From positions 1 to 59,103 of the forward strand of contig CAZOQV010000003.1 in assembly GCA_964582365.1 (NCBI GenBank): 59,103 nucleotides of DNA. The letters run 5' to 3'. A program made the translations under genes and the position numbers. The notes under the pieces are model-generated. The model had not been told where the DNA came from and made no database searches. It was given only the letters and a program-made list of their open reading frames with translations. Positions within the stretch are counted from its first letter, which is position 1, and every line of letters begins with the position of its first letter. The DNA is from WARW01 sp964582365 (GTDB lineage Bacteria > Patescibacteriota > Microgenomatia > UBA12405). Positions 1-9,460 of this stretch are shown piece by piece.

Positions 1-173
1 AAAAGCTCACAGTCCAACTGTTGTTGTAAAATTTTTTTATCCAAACTTGCTAACACGTTCCCCTTTGAAACCATGTCTCCACTTTTTTTGGCTACATACG
101 ACACCAGTCCAGAGATGGCAAATCTAACTTCAATAACTTTTCCTTTTATCTCTCCTTGATAAATATCAGTCAT
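1..173 (-). CDS. Membrane-fusion (HlyD/RND adaptor-like) protein, N-terminal part
   Basis: The gene runs off the left edge, so only the first 57 residues are visible, starting at an ATG whose complement ends at base 173. The fragment reads as a biotinyl-lipoyl-like barrel half, with a GLVSYV strand, a GDMVSKGNVLASLD hairpin and then the start of a coiled coil (KKILQQQLD). This is the usual arrangement in periplasmic adaptor subunits of efflux or secretion pumps. No N-terminal membrane helix or signal peptide is visible before the barrel, which is unusual for an adaptor, so a soluble biotinyl-like domain protein is possible. It is transcribed away from the LTA-synthase-like gene, sharing an upstream gap of about 100 bases. 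Confidence 0.55.
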   Translation of the reverse strand, partial: MTDIYQGEIKGKVIEVRFAISGLVSYVAKKSGDMVSKGNVLASLDKKILQQQLDCEL

Positions 174-265
174 ATATAAAATTATAACAAATATTACAAT
201 CAAAAAATCAACCTTTTTTAAATTACTTTTTTAAAGCTTTTTAGTCTAAAATTAGAACATAAAAA

Positions 266-271
266 TATTAT
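266..271 (+). promoter_or_regulatory. -10-like element close to the LTA-synthase-like start
   Basis: TATTAT lies five bases before the ATG at 277. If used, transcription would start at or next to the start codon, giving a leaderless message. No convincing -35 is visible. Confidence 0.35.
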
Positions 272-276
272 CTCAA

Positions 277-2379
277 ATGAAAAAATTATTTCCCAATCTT
301 TTAACATTTTTCATTTTTTCTCTTGCTTTTTTTGAAATCTATTTTTATTCCGGTTTTATTCAAAAGCATTTCTTTTTTAGTTTCATTTTTTATCTAATCT
401 TCTATTTTCTAATTTCTTTTTGTCTTTTTAAATTCAAAAAAATTTCTCTTTCATCCAAACTAATTAAATTAAATAATTTTTTATTTTTACCCCTTTTAGT
501 TTTTTATTTTATTTTAATTTTTCTTGAAGAACACACTTATCCAAATTTTATTTATGGCCATCTACATATTAATCAAGCCAATTTTATTTATTTACCTTTA
601 GTCAGCATTATTGTCTTTTCTATTTATAATAATAAAAAATTTCAAAAAATATTTTATTTTTTACTGCCACTTTTTGCCACTTACCTAAGCCAATTTGTCA
701 CCTTTGGCAAAAATTTTGATTTTCAAAAATTTTCCACCGTTAAATCTATTGTCGTCAATTATTTTTTATGGTCATGTTTACTATTAATATCTATTTTTCC
801 TTTTAAGAAAAAAAATAATTCTTTAATTTTATATTCATCATTATTTATTTTTATCAACATCATCAATCGATATAAAATTAAATATCTAAACACTTTCTTT
901 AGTCTTAATGATTTTAAAATTGTTAAAAATTTAAAAAGTTTTCTTTTACCAATAATTAGGGAAAACTTTCTTAATAAAGAATTAATTATTTTAATAATTT
1001 TATTTTTACTTTTGATAGTTCTAATCAAAAAAATATTCAACCAAAACAATCCACCTTTAAAAAAACGTTTTCTACCTTTTATTCTTTCCTTTTTAATAAT
1101 AATTACTCCAATTTATTTACCAGATCAATATAACGATTTTATAAACAAATCACCCATGAAGTTAGATCTTTCAAGTCCTTTAAATAATTGTAAAAATAGC
1201 GGTGTTTTATTCTGTTTTATTGATGATTTTAAAAATCTCAGATTTCCCATTCCCTCAGGTTACAATCAAACCAATATTAATAATATTTATTCTAACCTTG
1301 ATAAACTTGATAAACTTGATGAACTTTCAACTAAACCTAATATTATCGTTATTTTATCTGAAGCACTTTGGGATGTTACAAAATTACCACAAGTCAAATA
1401 TTCCCAAGATCCAATAAAAAACATCCGACCAGATATCAAATCAACTCTTATTTCTCCCGCTTATGGCGGCGCCACCGCCAATGTCGAGTTTGAAATATTA
1501 ACCGGATTTAGTAATTATTTTCTTAACAATAGATATCCCTATAATCAATTAATCAATCAGGATGTTCCTTCACTATTCAGTTTATTTAAAGAACAGGATT
1601 ATTTAACCACTGTCATTCATCCTTATAAAAAATCTATGTACAATCGGCCAATAGTTTATCGTCATTTTAATTTGGATAAATTTATTAGCATGGAAGACAT
1701 GTCTTCTTATGAAATTAAAGGCTCCTATATTTCCGATAAATCGTTTATCGAAGAAATTATTAAACAAATCGAATCAACCGATCAATCTCAATTTATTTTT
1801 TCTATTTCGATGCAAAATCATATGCCATATGAATCCGGCCGTTTTCTTGATAAAAAAATATCTCTAGAAAGTTCATTAACAGAAAAAGACCATTCAGCAC
1901 TTGAAACATATACTAATGGAATTTATTTAAGTGACCAGTCATATCAAAATCTTAAAACTTATCTTAAAAAATCAAAGAAACCAACCATTGTCATAATGTA
2001 TGGCGATCATTTACCCTATTTGAACAATGATTTTAGCGTTTATAAAAATCTCGAGTATGTTCCTCAAAATCAGCAAGAATGGACTAAGGATGATTATCAA
2101 AAAATGTATTCTACTCCCATTACTCTTTGGAATAATTTTAATATTAATCTCGACATTGCCTCATCACTAAGTCCCAACTTTATTTCTTTGGAAATTCTAA
2201 AATTTGCCAATATTACCCCAAAAAATCAATTTTCTTTTTTACAATCACTTTCAGCAAGCGGCACTGTTTTAAACAAATATCTAACTCCAAGTTTTTCTCA
2301 AAACCAACTAAAGGATTATGAACTTATTCAATATGATCTCGTTTCAGGCAAACAATACGCTAAAGAAATTAATAATTAA
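277..2379 (+). CDS. LTA synthase-like sulfatase-fold membrane enzyme
   Basis: This 700-residue protein has an N-terminal half of hydrophobic helices (about residues 1-285) and a C-terminal alkaline-phosphatase/sulfatase-fold domain (about 350-620), the layout of lipoteichoic acid synthases and phosphoglycerol transferases. Visible active-site landmarks are Glu362 in VILSEALWD, the probable nucleophile Thr400 in GGATANVEFE, and Asp577-His578 in YGDHLPY. The family transfers glycerol phosphate, or another polar head group, from a lipid onto a glycan outside the membrane. A nine-base repeat encodes KLDKLDELS at about residues 346-354, just before the catalytic domain. The ugd gene follows immediately. 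The substrate is unknown and could be the local surface glycan rather than a true teichoic acid. Confidence 0.8.
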   Translation: MKKLFPNLLTFFIFSLAFFEIYFYSGFIQKHFFFSFIFYLIFYFLISFCLFKFKKISLSSKLIKLNNFLFLPLLVFYFILIFLEEHTYPNFIYGHLHINQANFIYLPLVSIIVFSIYNNKKFQKIFYFLLPLFATYLSQFVTFGKNFDFQKFSTVKSIVVNYFLWSCLLLISIFPFKKKNNSLILYSSLFIFINIINRYKIKYLNTFFSLNDFKIVKNLKSFLLPIIRENFLNKELIILIILFLLLIVLIKKIFNQNNPPLKKRFLPFILSFLIIITPIYLPDQYNDFINKSPMKLDLSSPLNNCKNSGVLFCFIDDFKNLRFPIPSGYNQTNINNIYSNLDKLDKLDELSTKPNIIVILSEALWDVTKLPQVKYSQDPIKNIRPDIKSTLISPAYGGATANVEFEILTGFSNYFLNNRYPYNQLINQDVPSLFSLFKEQDYLTTVIHPYKKSMYNRPIVYRHFNLDKFISMEDMSSYEIKGSYISDKSFIEEIIKQIESTDQSQFIFSISMQNHMPYESGRFLDKKISLESSLTEKDHSALETYTNGIYLSDQSYQNLKTYLKKSKKPTIVIMYGDHLPYLNNDFSVYKNLEYVPQNQQEWTKDDYQKMYSTPITLWNNFNINLDIASSLSPNFISLEILKFANITPKNQFSFLQSLSASGTVLNKYLTPSFSQNQLKDYELIQYDLVSGKQYAKEINN

Positions 2380-2400
2380 TTAATGTTAAAATCAAAATAT

Positions 2401-3696
2401 ATGAACAAAATAACTGTCATCGGAGTTGGCTACGTTGGTCTTGTTACCGGAACTTGTTTTGCTGAACTTGGTAATCAAGTTATCGGAGTTGATATTGATC
2501 AAAAAAAAATCGATAATTTAAAAAATGGCATTATTCCAATCTATGAAGAAGGTCTAACTGATTTAGTTAAAAAAAATTATAAATCAAAAAATTTATCTTT
2601 TACTACTAAAGTTTCAGAGGCTGTAAAAAAGTCTGACATCATTTTTATTGCCGTCGGTACTCCACCCATGCCAGACGGTAGTGTTAATCTGGAATATGTC
2701 AAATCAGCCGCTGAATCTATCGGTAAAGCCATGAATGGTTATAAAGTAATTATTAATAAATCTACTGTCCCAATTGGCACTGGTGATCTTGTCAAAAGAA
2801 TTATTTCTCAAAACTACAAAGGTGATTTTGATATTGTTTCTAATCCAGAATTTTTAAGAGAGGGGACTGCCGTTTATGATTTTATGCACCCCGATCGAAT
2901 TGTTATCGGTAATGGTTCAAAAAAAGCCAAAAAAATAGTCAATGATCTTTATTCACCTCAAAATTCTATTATTATAAATACTGATATTAAGACCGCCGAA
3001 TTAATCAAATACGCTTCCAATGCCTTTTTGGCCACTGAAATCTCCTTCATAAATTCTATTGCCAATATTTGTGAAAAAATTGGCGCTGATGTTACTAAGG
3101 TTTCTCAAGGAATGAAACTTGATAATCGAATTGGACAAAAAGCTTTTTTAAAAGCCGGCATTGGTTATGGTGGCAGTTGTTTCCCAAAAGATGTTAAAGG
3201 TCTAATTCAAATTGCTCATGAAAATGGCGTTCGTTTTGGTATTCTCGACGCCGTTGAAGATGCTAATGCAGCTCAAAAACAATCTCTCCTTCCAAAAATT
3301 CAATCTCTTTTAGGTGATGATTTACACGGTAAAAACATCACTGTTTGGGGATTGGCTTTCAAACCAAACACTGATGATATGCGTGAAGCTCCCTCTTTAG
3401 TTATTATTAAACAACTTCTCGATCGCGACGTTAAAGTTACTGTTGTTGATCCAATCGCGGTTAACCCCGCCAAACTAATTCTAGGCGACACCGTTACTTA
3501 TGAGAAAGACCTTATTAAATCAGTTTTAAATACCGATTGTTTGGTTATTGCCACTGAATGGGCAGAATTCAAAAATGTTGACTTAAAACAAATTAAAAAA
3601 TCAATGAAGAAAAACAACATCGTTGACGGCCGCAATATTTTTAACAAAAAAGAAATGAAAGAACTTGGTTTTAATTACCTTTCAGTTGGAAGATAA
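2401..3696 (+). CDS. ugd: UDP-glucose 6-dehydrogenase
   Basis: It oxidises UDP-glucose to UDP-glucuronate with two NAD+. The N-terminal Rossmann motif is intact (ITVIGVGYVGLVTG), the catalytic cysteine is Cys260 in GYGGSCFPKD, and a C-terminal UDP-binding domain follows. The length (431 residues) is typical. An ATG at 2383 would add six residues (MLKSKY), but the ATG at 2401 starts directly at the Rossmann strand and is preferred. The gene sits just behind the LTA-synthase-like gene. With galE on the other strand it supplies nucleotide sugars for the glycan cluster. It could equally be called UDP-N-acetyl-mannosamine/galactosamine dehydrogenase-like; I favour UDP-glucose. Confidence 0.88.
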   Translation: MNKITVIGVGYVGLVTGTCFAELGNQVIGVDIDQKKIDNLKNGIIPIYEEGLTDLVKKNYKSKNLSFTTKVSEAVKKSDIIFIAVGTPPMPDGSVNLEYVKSAAESIGKAMNGYKVIINKSTVPIGTGDLVKRIISQNYKGDFDIVSNPEFLREGTAVYDFMHPDRIVIGNGSKKAKKIVNDLYSPQNSIIINTDIKTAELIKYASNAFLATEISFINSIANICEKIGADVTKVSQGMKLDNRIGQKAFLKAGIGYGGSCFPKDVKGLIQIAHENGVRFGILDAVEDANAAQKQSLLPKIQSLLGDDLHGKNITVWGLAFKPNTDDMREAPSLVIIKQLLDRDVKVTVVDPIAVNPAKLILGDTVTYEKDLIKSVLNTDCLVIATEWAEFKNVDLKQIKKSMKKNNIVDGRNIFNKKEMKELGFNYLSVGR

Positions 3697-3757
3697 AAGA
3701 TAAAGTCTCTGGTAATATAAAATTCTTAACTAACCTAATTAAACTTTTTTTCTAAAT

Positions 3758-5149
3758 TTATAAATAGTTTTTTAACGTCAAAAAACTAAATATTCCAAAA
3801 AATAGAATAACTAATATTAAAATCAATTTTCTCCACCAAGCCGGTCTTAATTCTTTTGCCAATGTCTTTTGGTTAAGCAATAAGATAGCAATCGAATAAA
3901 CAAACATTGTCATCGCATTTAAAAAAGCACTAATTATAACTAATTGCATTGGTTCTTTGAAACCTACTAATAATACTATTATTGCTAAAGCTATTTGAGT
4001 CCATAAAAAGATAAAATAAAATTTCGATAAGTTTTTAATTTTAAATTTATCTTGGTTTATAATAACCAAATTTTCCGAAGTAATTCTACTGGTGGCATCT
4101 AAAACAGATAATTGAGTCGAAAACAACATTGCCGCCACTAATATTAAAAATATATTACCTAAAATCGGCAAAGTGCGTGTTGCTATTGCTAAACCTTCTT
4201 TAAATAAAAAATTAATTCCAGCCAAATCACCAGTCTGTTTGTAAACAGTTGAAAAAGACAAAACGCTCAACAAAACAATAGTCAATCCTCCTGTTATCCA
4301 AAAAATCAAAGCATGTTCTAAATTTATTTTTCGCCACCATTCTTTAAAAAGAGACAAATTTTCTTTGTTAATTTCAAAAGTTTTTCCCTCTAAACTAAAA
4401 TGTTCTTCTCTTTTTTTAAGTAAACTAGTTATTTTACCCCCATATTTTCCCATCCCATATTCCTTTTCCCTAATATAAAATGACTGAGCTAAGTTTAAGT
4501 TTCCTCCAGCCCCAGAATAAGCAAAAGCTCCTAAGAAAGTTATTAATGACAATCCAGAAGGAATCAACCAAAAACCATCTCCTTTACCAACCAAACCTTG
4601 AGCCAAACTATTCCAATCGCTGCCTTTGGCTAAATATATAGTTAAAAGCAAAATAAAAGGAACTCCAAAATAAATCAAAATTTTTTGGATTCTTTCTTGA
4701 GTTTTATAAACGACTTCTCCTAAACTCAAAATTAATCCCACTGCAATTAACATAATTATTGCCACTAAATTAGCCTTTCCAAACCCCAACAGTAAAATTA
4801 CAATTGTAGCCGACGACAAAATGATTCCAGGCCACATCCAAGGAATAATTGTCGATAAAATAAACCAAACAGGGGATAACATTTTAAGTTTTCTGGCCAA
4901 GCCCACAAAAACACTTTCACCAGTTACCAAAGTATATCTTTCTATTTCCATGTTAATAATATATTGAAAGGTAATTCCCAGCATCGCCGCCCAGATTATT
5001 CCCAATCCATAATTTGCCGCTAAATACGGCCAAACAATCAACTCACCACTCCCCAAACCCATTCCTAATAAAACAAAACTTGGCCCAAGCATTTTTCTAA
5101 AAAGAGGTGCTTTTGGCAATTTACCGATACCTAAGTTGTTTATTCTCAT
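3758..5149 (-). CDS. Nramp-family-like transporter
   Basis: This polytopic protein of 463 residues has about 11 hydrophobic segments. It matches the Nramp superfamily: the first helix region reads LGPSFVLLGMGLGSGELIVWPYLAANYG. The classical metal-binding DPGN motif of helix 1 is replaced by GSGEL, as in the divergent Nramp-related branch, so the substrate (Mn, Fe, Mg or something else) cannot be assigned. A soluble loop of about 50 charged residues (about 225-275) is inserted mid-protein. The start codon overlaps the stop of the upstream membrane-protein gene by one base, so the two are probably translationally coupled. The gene is convergent with ugd, with no clear terminator in the 61-base gap. 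Confidence 0.7.
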   Translation of the reverse strand: MRINNLGIGKLPKAPLFRKMLGPSFVLLGMGLGSGELIVWPYLAANYGLGIIWAAMLGITFQYIINMEIERYTLVTGESVFVGLARKLKMLSPVWFILSTIIPWMWPGIILSSATIVILLLGFGKANLVAIIMLIAVGLILSLGEVVYKTQERIQKILIYFGVPFILLLTIYLAKGSDWNSLAQGLVGKGDGFWLIPSGLSLITFLGAFAYSGAGGNLNLAQSFYIREKEYGMGKYGGKITSLLKKREEHFSLEGKTFEINKENLSLFKEWWRKINLEHALIFWITGGLTIVLLSVLSFSTVYKQTGDLAGINFLFKEGLAIATRTLPILGNIFLILVAAMLFSTQLSVLDATSRITSENLVIINQDKFKIKNLSKFYFIFLWTQIALAIIVLLVGFKEPMQLVIISAFLNAMTMFVYSIAILLLNQKTLAKELRPAWWRKLILILVILFFGIFSFLTLKNYL

Positions 5150-5691
5150 TATCCTAAAATTTTAGTTAATAAATAAATACCTGTACTATTTAAAATAAAA
5201 GAAAGCAACACAAAATATCTTTTTTTGATATTAGCAATTCCAAGCAACATCACTCCAAACTCATTTGGAATAGGAGAACCCATAATAAAAAGGCCTAAAA
5301 CAGGTAATAACCATTTCAATTTTCTGCTATATATCGCTCTTCTTAAAGTTTGTTTTTTATCAATCATTTTATAAAGATCTTTTATCTCGTCTTTAAAAGT
5401 ATTTCTTGTTAATTTAAAAACTAAACTATCACCCAAAACCGCCCCAAAACCAGCGATAAAAACTAAAGGAAAAGCCGGCAAATTTCTTGACAAAAGAGTA
5501 AGAATCATAACTCCAAAACCAACCGTAAAACTATAAACATAAAACATTCCCCCAATTAATCCACCCAAATAACCCAAACCATGAAGACTAATTAGAAAAT
5601 TTTGAACCACAGAAATTCGAGACATTACAATTGCTAAAATTATCCCAGTCAAAAACAAACTTAAACTTTTATACCTTTTAATAAAAGACAT
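5149..5691 (-). CDS. Small polytopic membrane protein, DedA/VTT-like (tentative)
   Basis: I do not recognise this 180-residue protein firmly. It has four to five hydrophobic segments. A central GAVLGDSLVFKLTRNTF segment and a later LLGIANIKKRYFVLLSFILN segment are reminiscent of DedA/VTT-domain proteins, which take part in lipid scrambling or membrane homeostasis. A TTG codon at 5715 would extend it by eight residues into the upstream flippase gene, but the ATG at 5691 is the better start. It lies between a Wzx-type flippase and an Nramp-like transporter, with minimal spacing on both sides. Confidence 0.5.
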   Translation of the reverse strand: MSFIKRYKSLSLFLTGIILAIVMSRISVVQNFLISLHGLGYLGGLIGGMFYVYSFTVGFGVMILTLLSRNLPAFPLVFIAGFGAVLGDSLVFKLTRNTFKDEIKDLYKMIDKKQTLRRAIYSRKLKWLLPVLGLFIMGSPIPNEFGVMLLGIANIKKRYFVLLSFILNSTGIYLLTKILG

Positions 5692-5698
5692 TGTAAGA

Positions 5699-6916
5699 TT
5701 ATAACCTATTGGCAATTATCATTACTATCAAAATAAGCAATTCACTAATTACCAAACTCCATCCACCTTGGACAAATCCAAACTTTGGAATCAAAAAATA
5801 GTTAATTGTCAAATTAATCAAAGTTCCTGCTAACACTGCCCAAAAAACCATATTTTGTTTCTTTTTTATGACTAATAAATTGCTTACAAACATTCTAAAA
5901 TAATTAATAACTCCAGACCAAACTAAAAGACTCATCACTCCAGCCGATAAAATAAAAGACTCTCCGTAAATTATTTTAATAATCAATTCTCTTTGCCAAG
6001 TTATTACCATAGCTAATGGTATTAATCCCAAAAGCGACATACCAATTACGAGTTTAATTAATTTATTAATCGTTTCTTTTTTTCCTTCATGAAACAAAAC
6101 TGTCAATCTTGGAAAAATAGCATAATTGATTACATTTATACTTTGAAAAGCAAATAATATCTTAAAAGCAGTTTGATAAAAACCAACCTGAGAATTGCCT
6201 AAATATCGACCAATTAATAAAGTGTCGTTATTAGCATAAATCACCATCGCTACTGTCATTCCAAAAAGTGGTAATGCTTCTTTTATTATTTCTTTCCAAA
6301 AACCAAAATCAAAAATCACCTTAATTTTAATTTTTAATAAATGTGATTGCCAAACTCCTAAAATAATCGCCAACAAAGTTGAAATCATATAACCAAAAAC
6401 TAAATTAATTGCACTTCCGTGAAAACTGATTACTAATAAGGCTGTGATTAAAACTCCAATATAAAAAACCATTCGATTAAAAAATACCATTTCCATTCTT
6501 TCCCAAGCCTGAAAAATTACAATAAATAATCCCTGAAAACCTTGAACCAAACTAAAAATTAAAGTTACCACCAATAATTGCATCGGCACTGGTTTGTTAA
6601 TAAACAAAAAAGAAACCGTAAATAATAATCCAATTATTGATGATAAAAATATTTTTAATCCTATTAGATTACCTAAATATTTTTCACTTAAATCCCTATT
6701 TTTAGCCACTTCACGAAGTGTAATTGTCGATAAACCAAAATCAGCCAAAACCATAAACAAAGCCACGTAAGCAAAGGATAAATTAAAAGCTCCAAATTCA
6801 CTTGCCCCCCAATATCTAACCAGACTAACCGTCACTACAAACATCAAAATCTTTGAACAGAATTCAATTGCACTTAACCAAAAAGTATTTTTAATTAAAA
6901 TTTGCTTATTAGACAT
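5699..6916 (-). CDS. Wzx-type oligosaccharide flippase (MATE/MOP superfamily)
   Basis: This 405-residue protein has about 12 predicted membrane segments and the features of polysaccharide flippases: an early WLSAIEFCSKILMFVVTVSLVRYWG segment, followed by FGAFNLSFAYVALFMVLADFGLSTITLREVAK. The family moves undecaprenyl-linked repeat units across the membrane. An open frame extends upstream to 6958, but the ATG at 6916 begins at MSNKQILIKN and overlaps the galE stop by eight bases, typical of translational coupling. It is the only flippase seen in the window, so it probably serves the glycan cluster encoded on the other strand. Confidence 0.82.
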   Translation of the reverse strand: MSNKQILIKNTFWLSAIEFCSKILMFVVTVSLVRYWGASEFGAFNLSFAYVALFMVLADFGLSTITLREVAKNRDLSEKYLGNLIGLKIFLSSIIGLLFTVSFLFINKPVPMQLLVVTLIFSLVQGFQGLFIVIFQAWERMEMVFFNRMVFYIGVLITALLVISFHGSAINLVFGYMISTLLAIILGVWQSHLLKIKIKVIFDFGFWKEIIKEALPLFGMTVAMVIYANNDTLLIGRYLGNSQVGFYQTAFKILFAFQSINVINYAIFPRLTVLFHEGKKETINKLIKLVIGMSLLGLIPLAMVITWQRELIIKIIYGESFILSAGVMSLLVWSGVINYFRMFVSNLLVIKKKQNMVFWAVLAGTLINLTINYFLIPKFGFVQGGWSLVISELLILIVMIIANRL

Positions 6917-7886
6917 TTTTCTTAAACTGTTTATGCCAATTCCAAGCACTTGAAACAATAGTTTCTAAATCAAAGTATTTTGGCTCCCATTTTAAAATTT
7001 CTCTAGCTTTTTTTGAATCAGCAATTAATTCTGGTGGATCACCAGCTCTTCTTTCATTTTCTGTTACTTTAAAATCAATTCCAGTTATTTTTTTTGCCAT
7101 ATCAACCACTTCTTTAACCGAAAAACCCTTTCCGTTACCCAAATTAAATATATTACTTTCTCCATCATTTATTAAATACTTTAAAGCTAGTACATGAGCA
7201 TCGGCCAAATCCGTCACATGAATATAATCACGAATACATGTTCCATCTGGAGTTGGATAATCAGTTCCAAAAATTTTTATATCTTCTCTGGCTCCAATCG
7301 CTGCATCTAAAACTAATGGAATTAAATTTGAACTACTTCCTTGCCATTCACCAGTTTCACCTTCCAAATCAGCTCCACAAGCATTGAAATATCTTAACGC
7401 CACATATTTAAAACCATAGGCTTCACTATAATCTCTCATTACATGTTCCACCATTAATTTAGTTTCACCATAAGGATTTATTGGATTTGTAGGATGTTTT
7501 TCATCAATTGGTATGTACTGAGGATTACCATAAGTAGCGGCTGAACTAGAAAAAATAAATTTATTAACCTTATTTTCTCTCATCACCTTAAATAAATTAA
7601 GAGTATTGGCTACATTATTTAAATAGTATTTTTGAGGATCTGTTACCGATTCTCCAACCGCTTTAAAAGCCGCAAAATGTAAAACTGCTTCAATTGGATA
7701 TTTTTTAAATACATTTCTAATATCTTCGATATTGCCTAAATCTCCTTGAAAAAATTCACCCCACTTAATCAATTCCTCTTTGCCAGATGATAAATTATCA
7801 AAAATGACTGTTTTATAACCTTGATTAGTCAATTCTTTATTAATATGAGATCCGATATATCCCGCTCCACCAACAATTAAAATCAT
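6909..7886 (-). CDS. galE: UDP-glucose 4-epimerase
   Basis: It interconverts UDP-glucose and UDP-galactose through bound NAD. The nucleotide-binding motif GGAGYIGSH is at the N-terminus, the SSSAATYG strand carries the catalytic serine region, and Tyr139-xxx-Lys143 (PYGETK) is the extended short-chain dehydrogenase pair. RYFNACGAD and GTDYPTPDGTCIRDYIHV are GalE signatures. The length of 325 residues is normal. It heads a tight minus-strand run with the flippase, the small membrane protein and the Nramp-like gene. The short upstream gap holds a TAGTAAATTAGTAATTAG repeat. Confidence 0.92.
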   Translation of the reverse strand: MILIVGGAGYIGSHINKELTNQGYKTVIFDNLSSGKEELIKWGEFFQGDLGNIEDIRNVFKKYPIEAVLHFAAFKAVGESVTDPQKYYLNNVANTLNLFKVMRENKVNKFIFSSSAATYGNPQYIPIDEKHPTNPINPYGETKLMVEHVMRDYSEAYGFKYVALRYFNACGADLEGETGEWQGSSSNLIPLVLDAAIGAREDIKIFGTDYPTPDGTCIRDYIHVTDLADAHVLALKYLINDGESNIFNLGNGKGFSVKEVVDMAKKITGIDFKVTENERRAGDPPELIADSKKAREILKWEPKYFDLETIVSSAWNWHKQFKKNV

Positions 7887-7923
7887 ATTTAGTTATTTAG
7901 TAAATTAGTAATTAGTAAATAGT

Positions 7924-8280
7924 TTAAGAAGAACTTTTAATCTTAGATAACAAAGAGTTTAACATTTTTGCCACTTCTGTTGACAAGTTAACAAGATCAT
8001 TAAACTCATTTTCAGTAATATACTCCAAGTCCTTAGACAATTCCAAAAAATATTGAGTTTCTACTAATGAACCTCTGGCTTGAACCAAAAATTGACAAAA
8101 CTCTTTATTTGTTTTTCTCGCACTACCTTCAACAATATTCGCCGGAACAGAACTAGAAGCTCTTCTCAATTGAGAGATAATTCCAAATATCTCTTCTTTT
8201 GGGAATTTTTTTGTAACTTTATATACCTCTAGAGTATATTGATGGGCTTTTCTCCAAACTAACATATTGTGATACAGCAT
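7924..8280 (-). CDS. Four-helix-bundle protein (23S rRNA intervening-sequence family)
   Basis: This 118-residue protein matches the four-helix-bundle/IVS-encoded protein family: LVWRKAHQYTLEVYKVTKKFP, then LRRASSSVPANIVEGSARKTNKEFCQFLVQARGSLVETQY and a C-terminal helix. Its function is not established; homologues form pentameric bundles and are scattered across genomes, often inside rRNA intervening sequences. Here it is free-standing between galE and metK, flanked on both sides by AT-rich degenerate tandem repeats (about 7893-7922 and 8283-8330). An internal ATG at 8265 is an alternative start. A TAAAAT box lies close upstream. Confidence 0.85.
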   Translation of the reverse strand: MLYHNMLVWRKAHQYTLEVYKVTKKFPKEEIFGIISQLRRASSSVPANIVEGSARKTNKEFCQFLVQARGSLVETQYFLELSKDLEYITENEFNDLVNLSTEVAKMLNSLLSKIKSSS

Positions 8281-8327
8281 AAATAATTTTACTACCTACT
8301 ACTTACTAATTACTACTAACTAATCAA

Positions 8328-9434
8328 CTACTTCACTATTTTTTCCCACGGATATTCCTCATATCCAAAATGCCCATATCTGGCTGTATTTTTATAAATT
8401 GGTCTTTTTAAATCAAATTTTTCAATAATGCCTTTAACAGATAAATTCAATAAATTCCAAGCAAAATCTTCAATTTCTTTTATATCTTTTTTAGCCGTTC
8501 CAAAAGTTTCAATTGATTTACCAATTGGATCTCTTTGCCCAATCACATAAGCCAATTGAATTTCACACCTATCAGCCAAACCAGCCGCCACAATATTTTT
8601 AGCAATGTATCTGGCTGCATAGGCACCGCTTCTATCCACTTTTGTTGGATCTTTACCCGAAAAACAACCTCCGCCAAGCCTTCCCATTCCTCCATAAGTA
8701 TCTACCACTATTTTTCTACCAGTCACTCCAGTATCACTCGCCGGACCACCAATTTCCCAAGCTCCTGTTCCATTTACAATAATTTCTTCTTCTTTTAATA
8801 TGTTTAATTTATATTTTTCTAAAATAGGTGATACTGCCAAATTATATAAATCTGTCTTTAATTTTTGTTTATCAACAGCCGGATCAAAAGGTTTAGCTAA
8901 AACTATTTTTTCTACTTTTATTACTTTGCCATTTTTATAACTTACACTAACCTCAGCTTTACCATCTGGTCTTAAATAATTTAATTCACCAAACTGCAAT
9001 TCATCCATTTTTCGGCATAATTCATGAGACAAAACTATTGGTAATGGCATTAATTGTGGAGTTTCATTACAAGCATAGCCAAACATCATTCCTTGATCAC
9101 CAGCTCCATCATTATCGGCTCCAACTGCAATATCTTTTGATTGTTGATGAACTAGAACTTCGATATCAGCCTTTTCATCAAAGTTTAAAATTGGATTTGT
9201 ATAACCAATTTCTCTGATAACTTTTTTAGCAATCTCAACATAATTTAATTTCTGGCTACAAGTTACTTCGCCTGCCATCACAATTTTATTAATAGTCACC
9301 AAAGTTTCCAAAGCCACTCTGGAATTTTTATCAATACCTAACGCCGTATCTAACACGGTATCAGAAATTTGGTCACAAATTTTATCGGGATGACCAGCAC
9401 ACACTGACTCGGAAACAAAAAGGGGATAGTTCAT
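8328..9434 (-). CDS. metK: S-adenosylmethionine synthetase
   Basis: It makes S-adenosylmethionine from methionine and ATP. The N-terminal ATP-binding signature is ESVCAGHPDKICDQISD, the GAGDQGMMFGYA hexapeptide region is present, and the P-loop-like GGGCFSGKDPTKVDRSGAY follows. The length (368 residues) is slightly short but complete. It has one of the few good Shine-Dalgarno sequences in the window (AAAGGA, six bases before ATG). That site is enclosed in a hairpin directly after a SAM-type riboswitch, implying feedback control by the product. Confidence 0.95.
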   Translation of the reverse strand: MNYPLFVSESVCAGHPDKICDQISDTVLDTALGIDKNSRVALETLVTINKIVMAGEVTCSQKLNYVEIAKKVIREIGYTNPILNFDEKADIEVLVHQQSKDIAVGADNDGAGDQGMMFGYACNETPQLMPLPIVLSHELCRKMDELQFGELNYLRPDGKAEVSVSYKNGKVIKVEKIVLAKPFDPAVDKQKLKTDLYNLAVSPILEKYKLNILKEEEIIVNGTGAWEIGGPASDTGVTGRKIVVDTYGGMGRLGGGCFSGKDPTKVDRSGAYAARYIAKNIVAAGLADRCEIQLAYVIGQRDPIGKSIETFGTAKKDIKEIEDFAWNLLNLSVKGIIEKFDLKRPIYKNTARYGHFGYEEYPWEKIVK

Positions 9435-9440
9435 ATTTTT

Positions 9441-9460
9441 CCTTTAATAATTAATAAAGG
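9441..9460 (-). promoter_or_regulatory. metK Shine-Dalgarno-sequestering hairpin
   Basis: On the minus strand CCTTTA pairs with TAAAGG across an AT-rich centre, burying the metK ribosome-binding site AAAGG at 9441-9445. Its 5' strand begins at the last base of riboswitch stem P1, so ligand-stabilised P1 would stack on it. This looks like a translational OFF switch. Confidence 0.65.

Noticed and set aside
8535..8798. Plus-strand open frame opposite metK
   Set aside because: It lies wholly antisense to a strongly conserved gene and encodes low-complexity Ser/Thr/His sequence with no recognisable motif.
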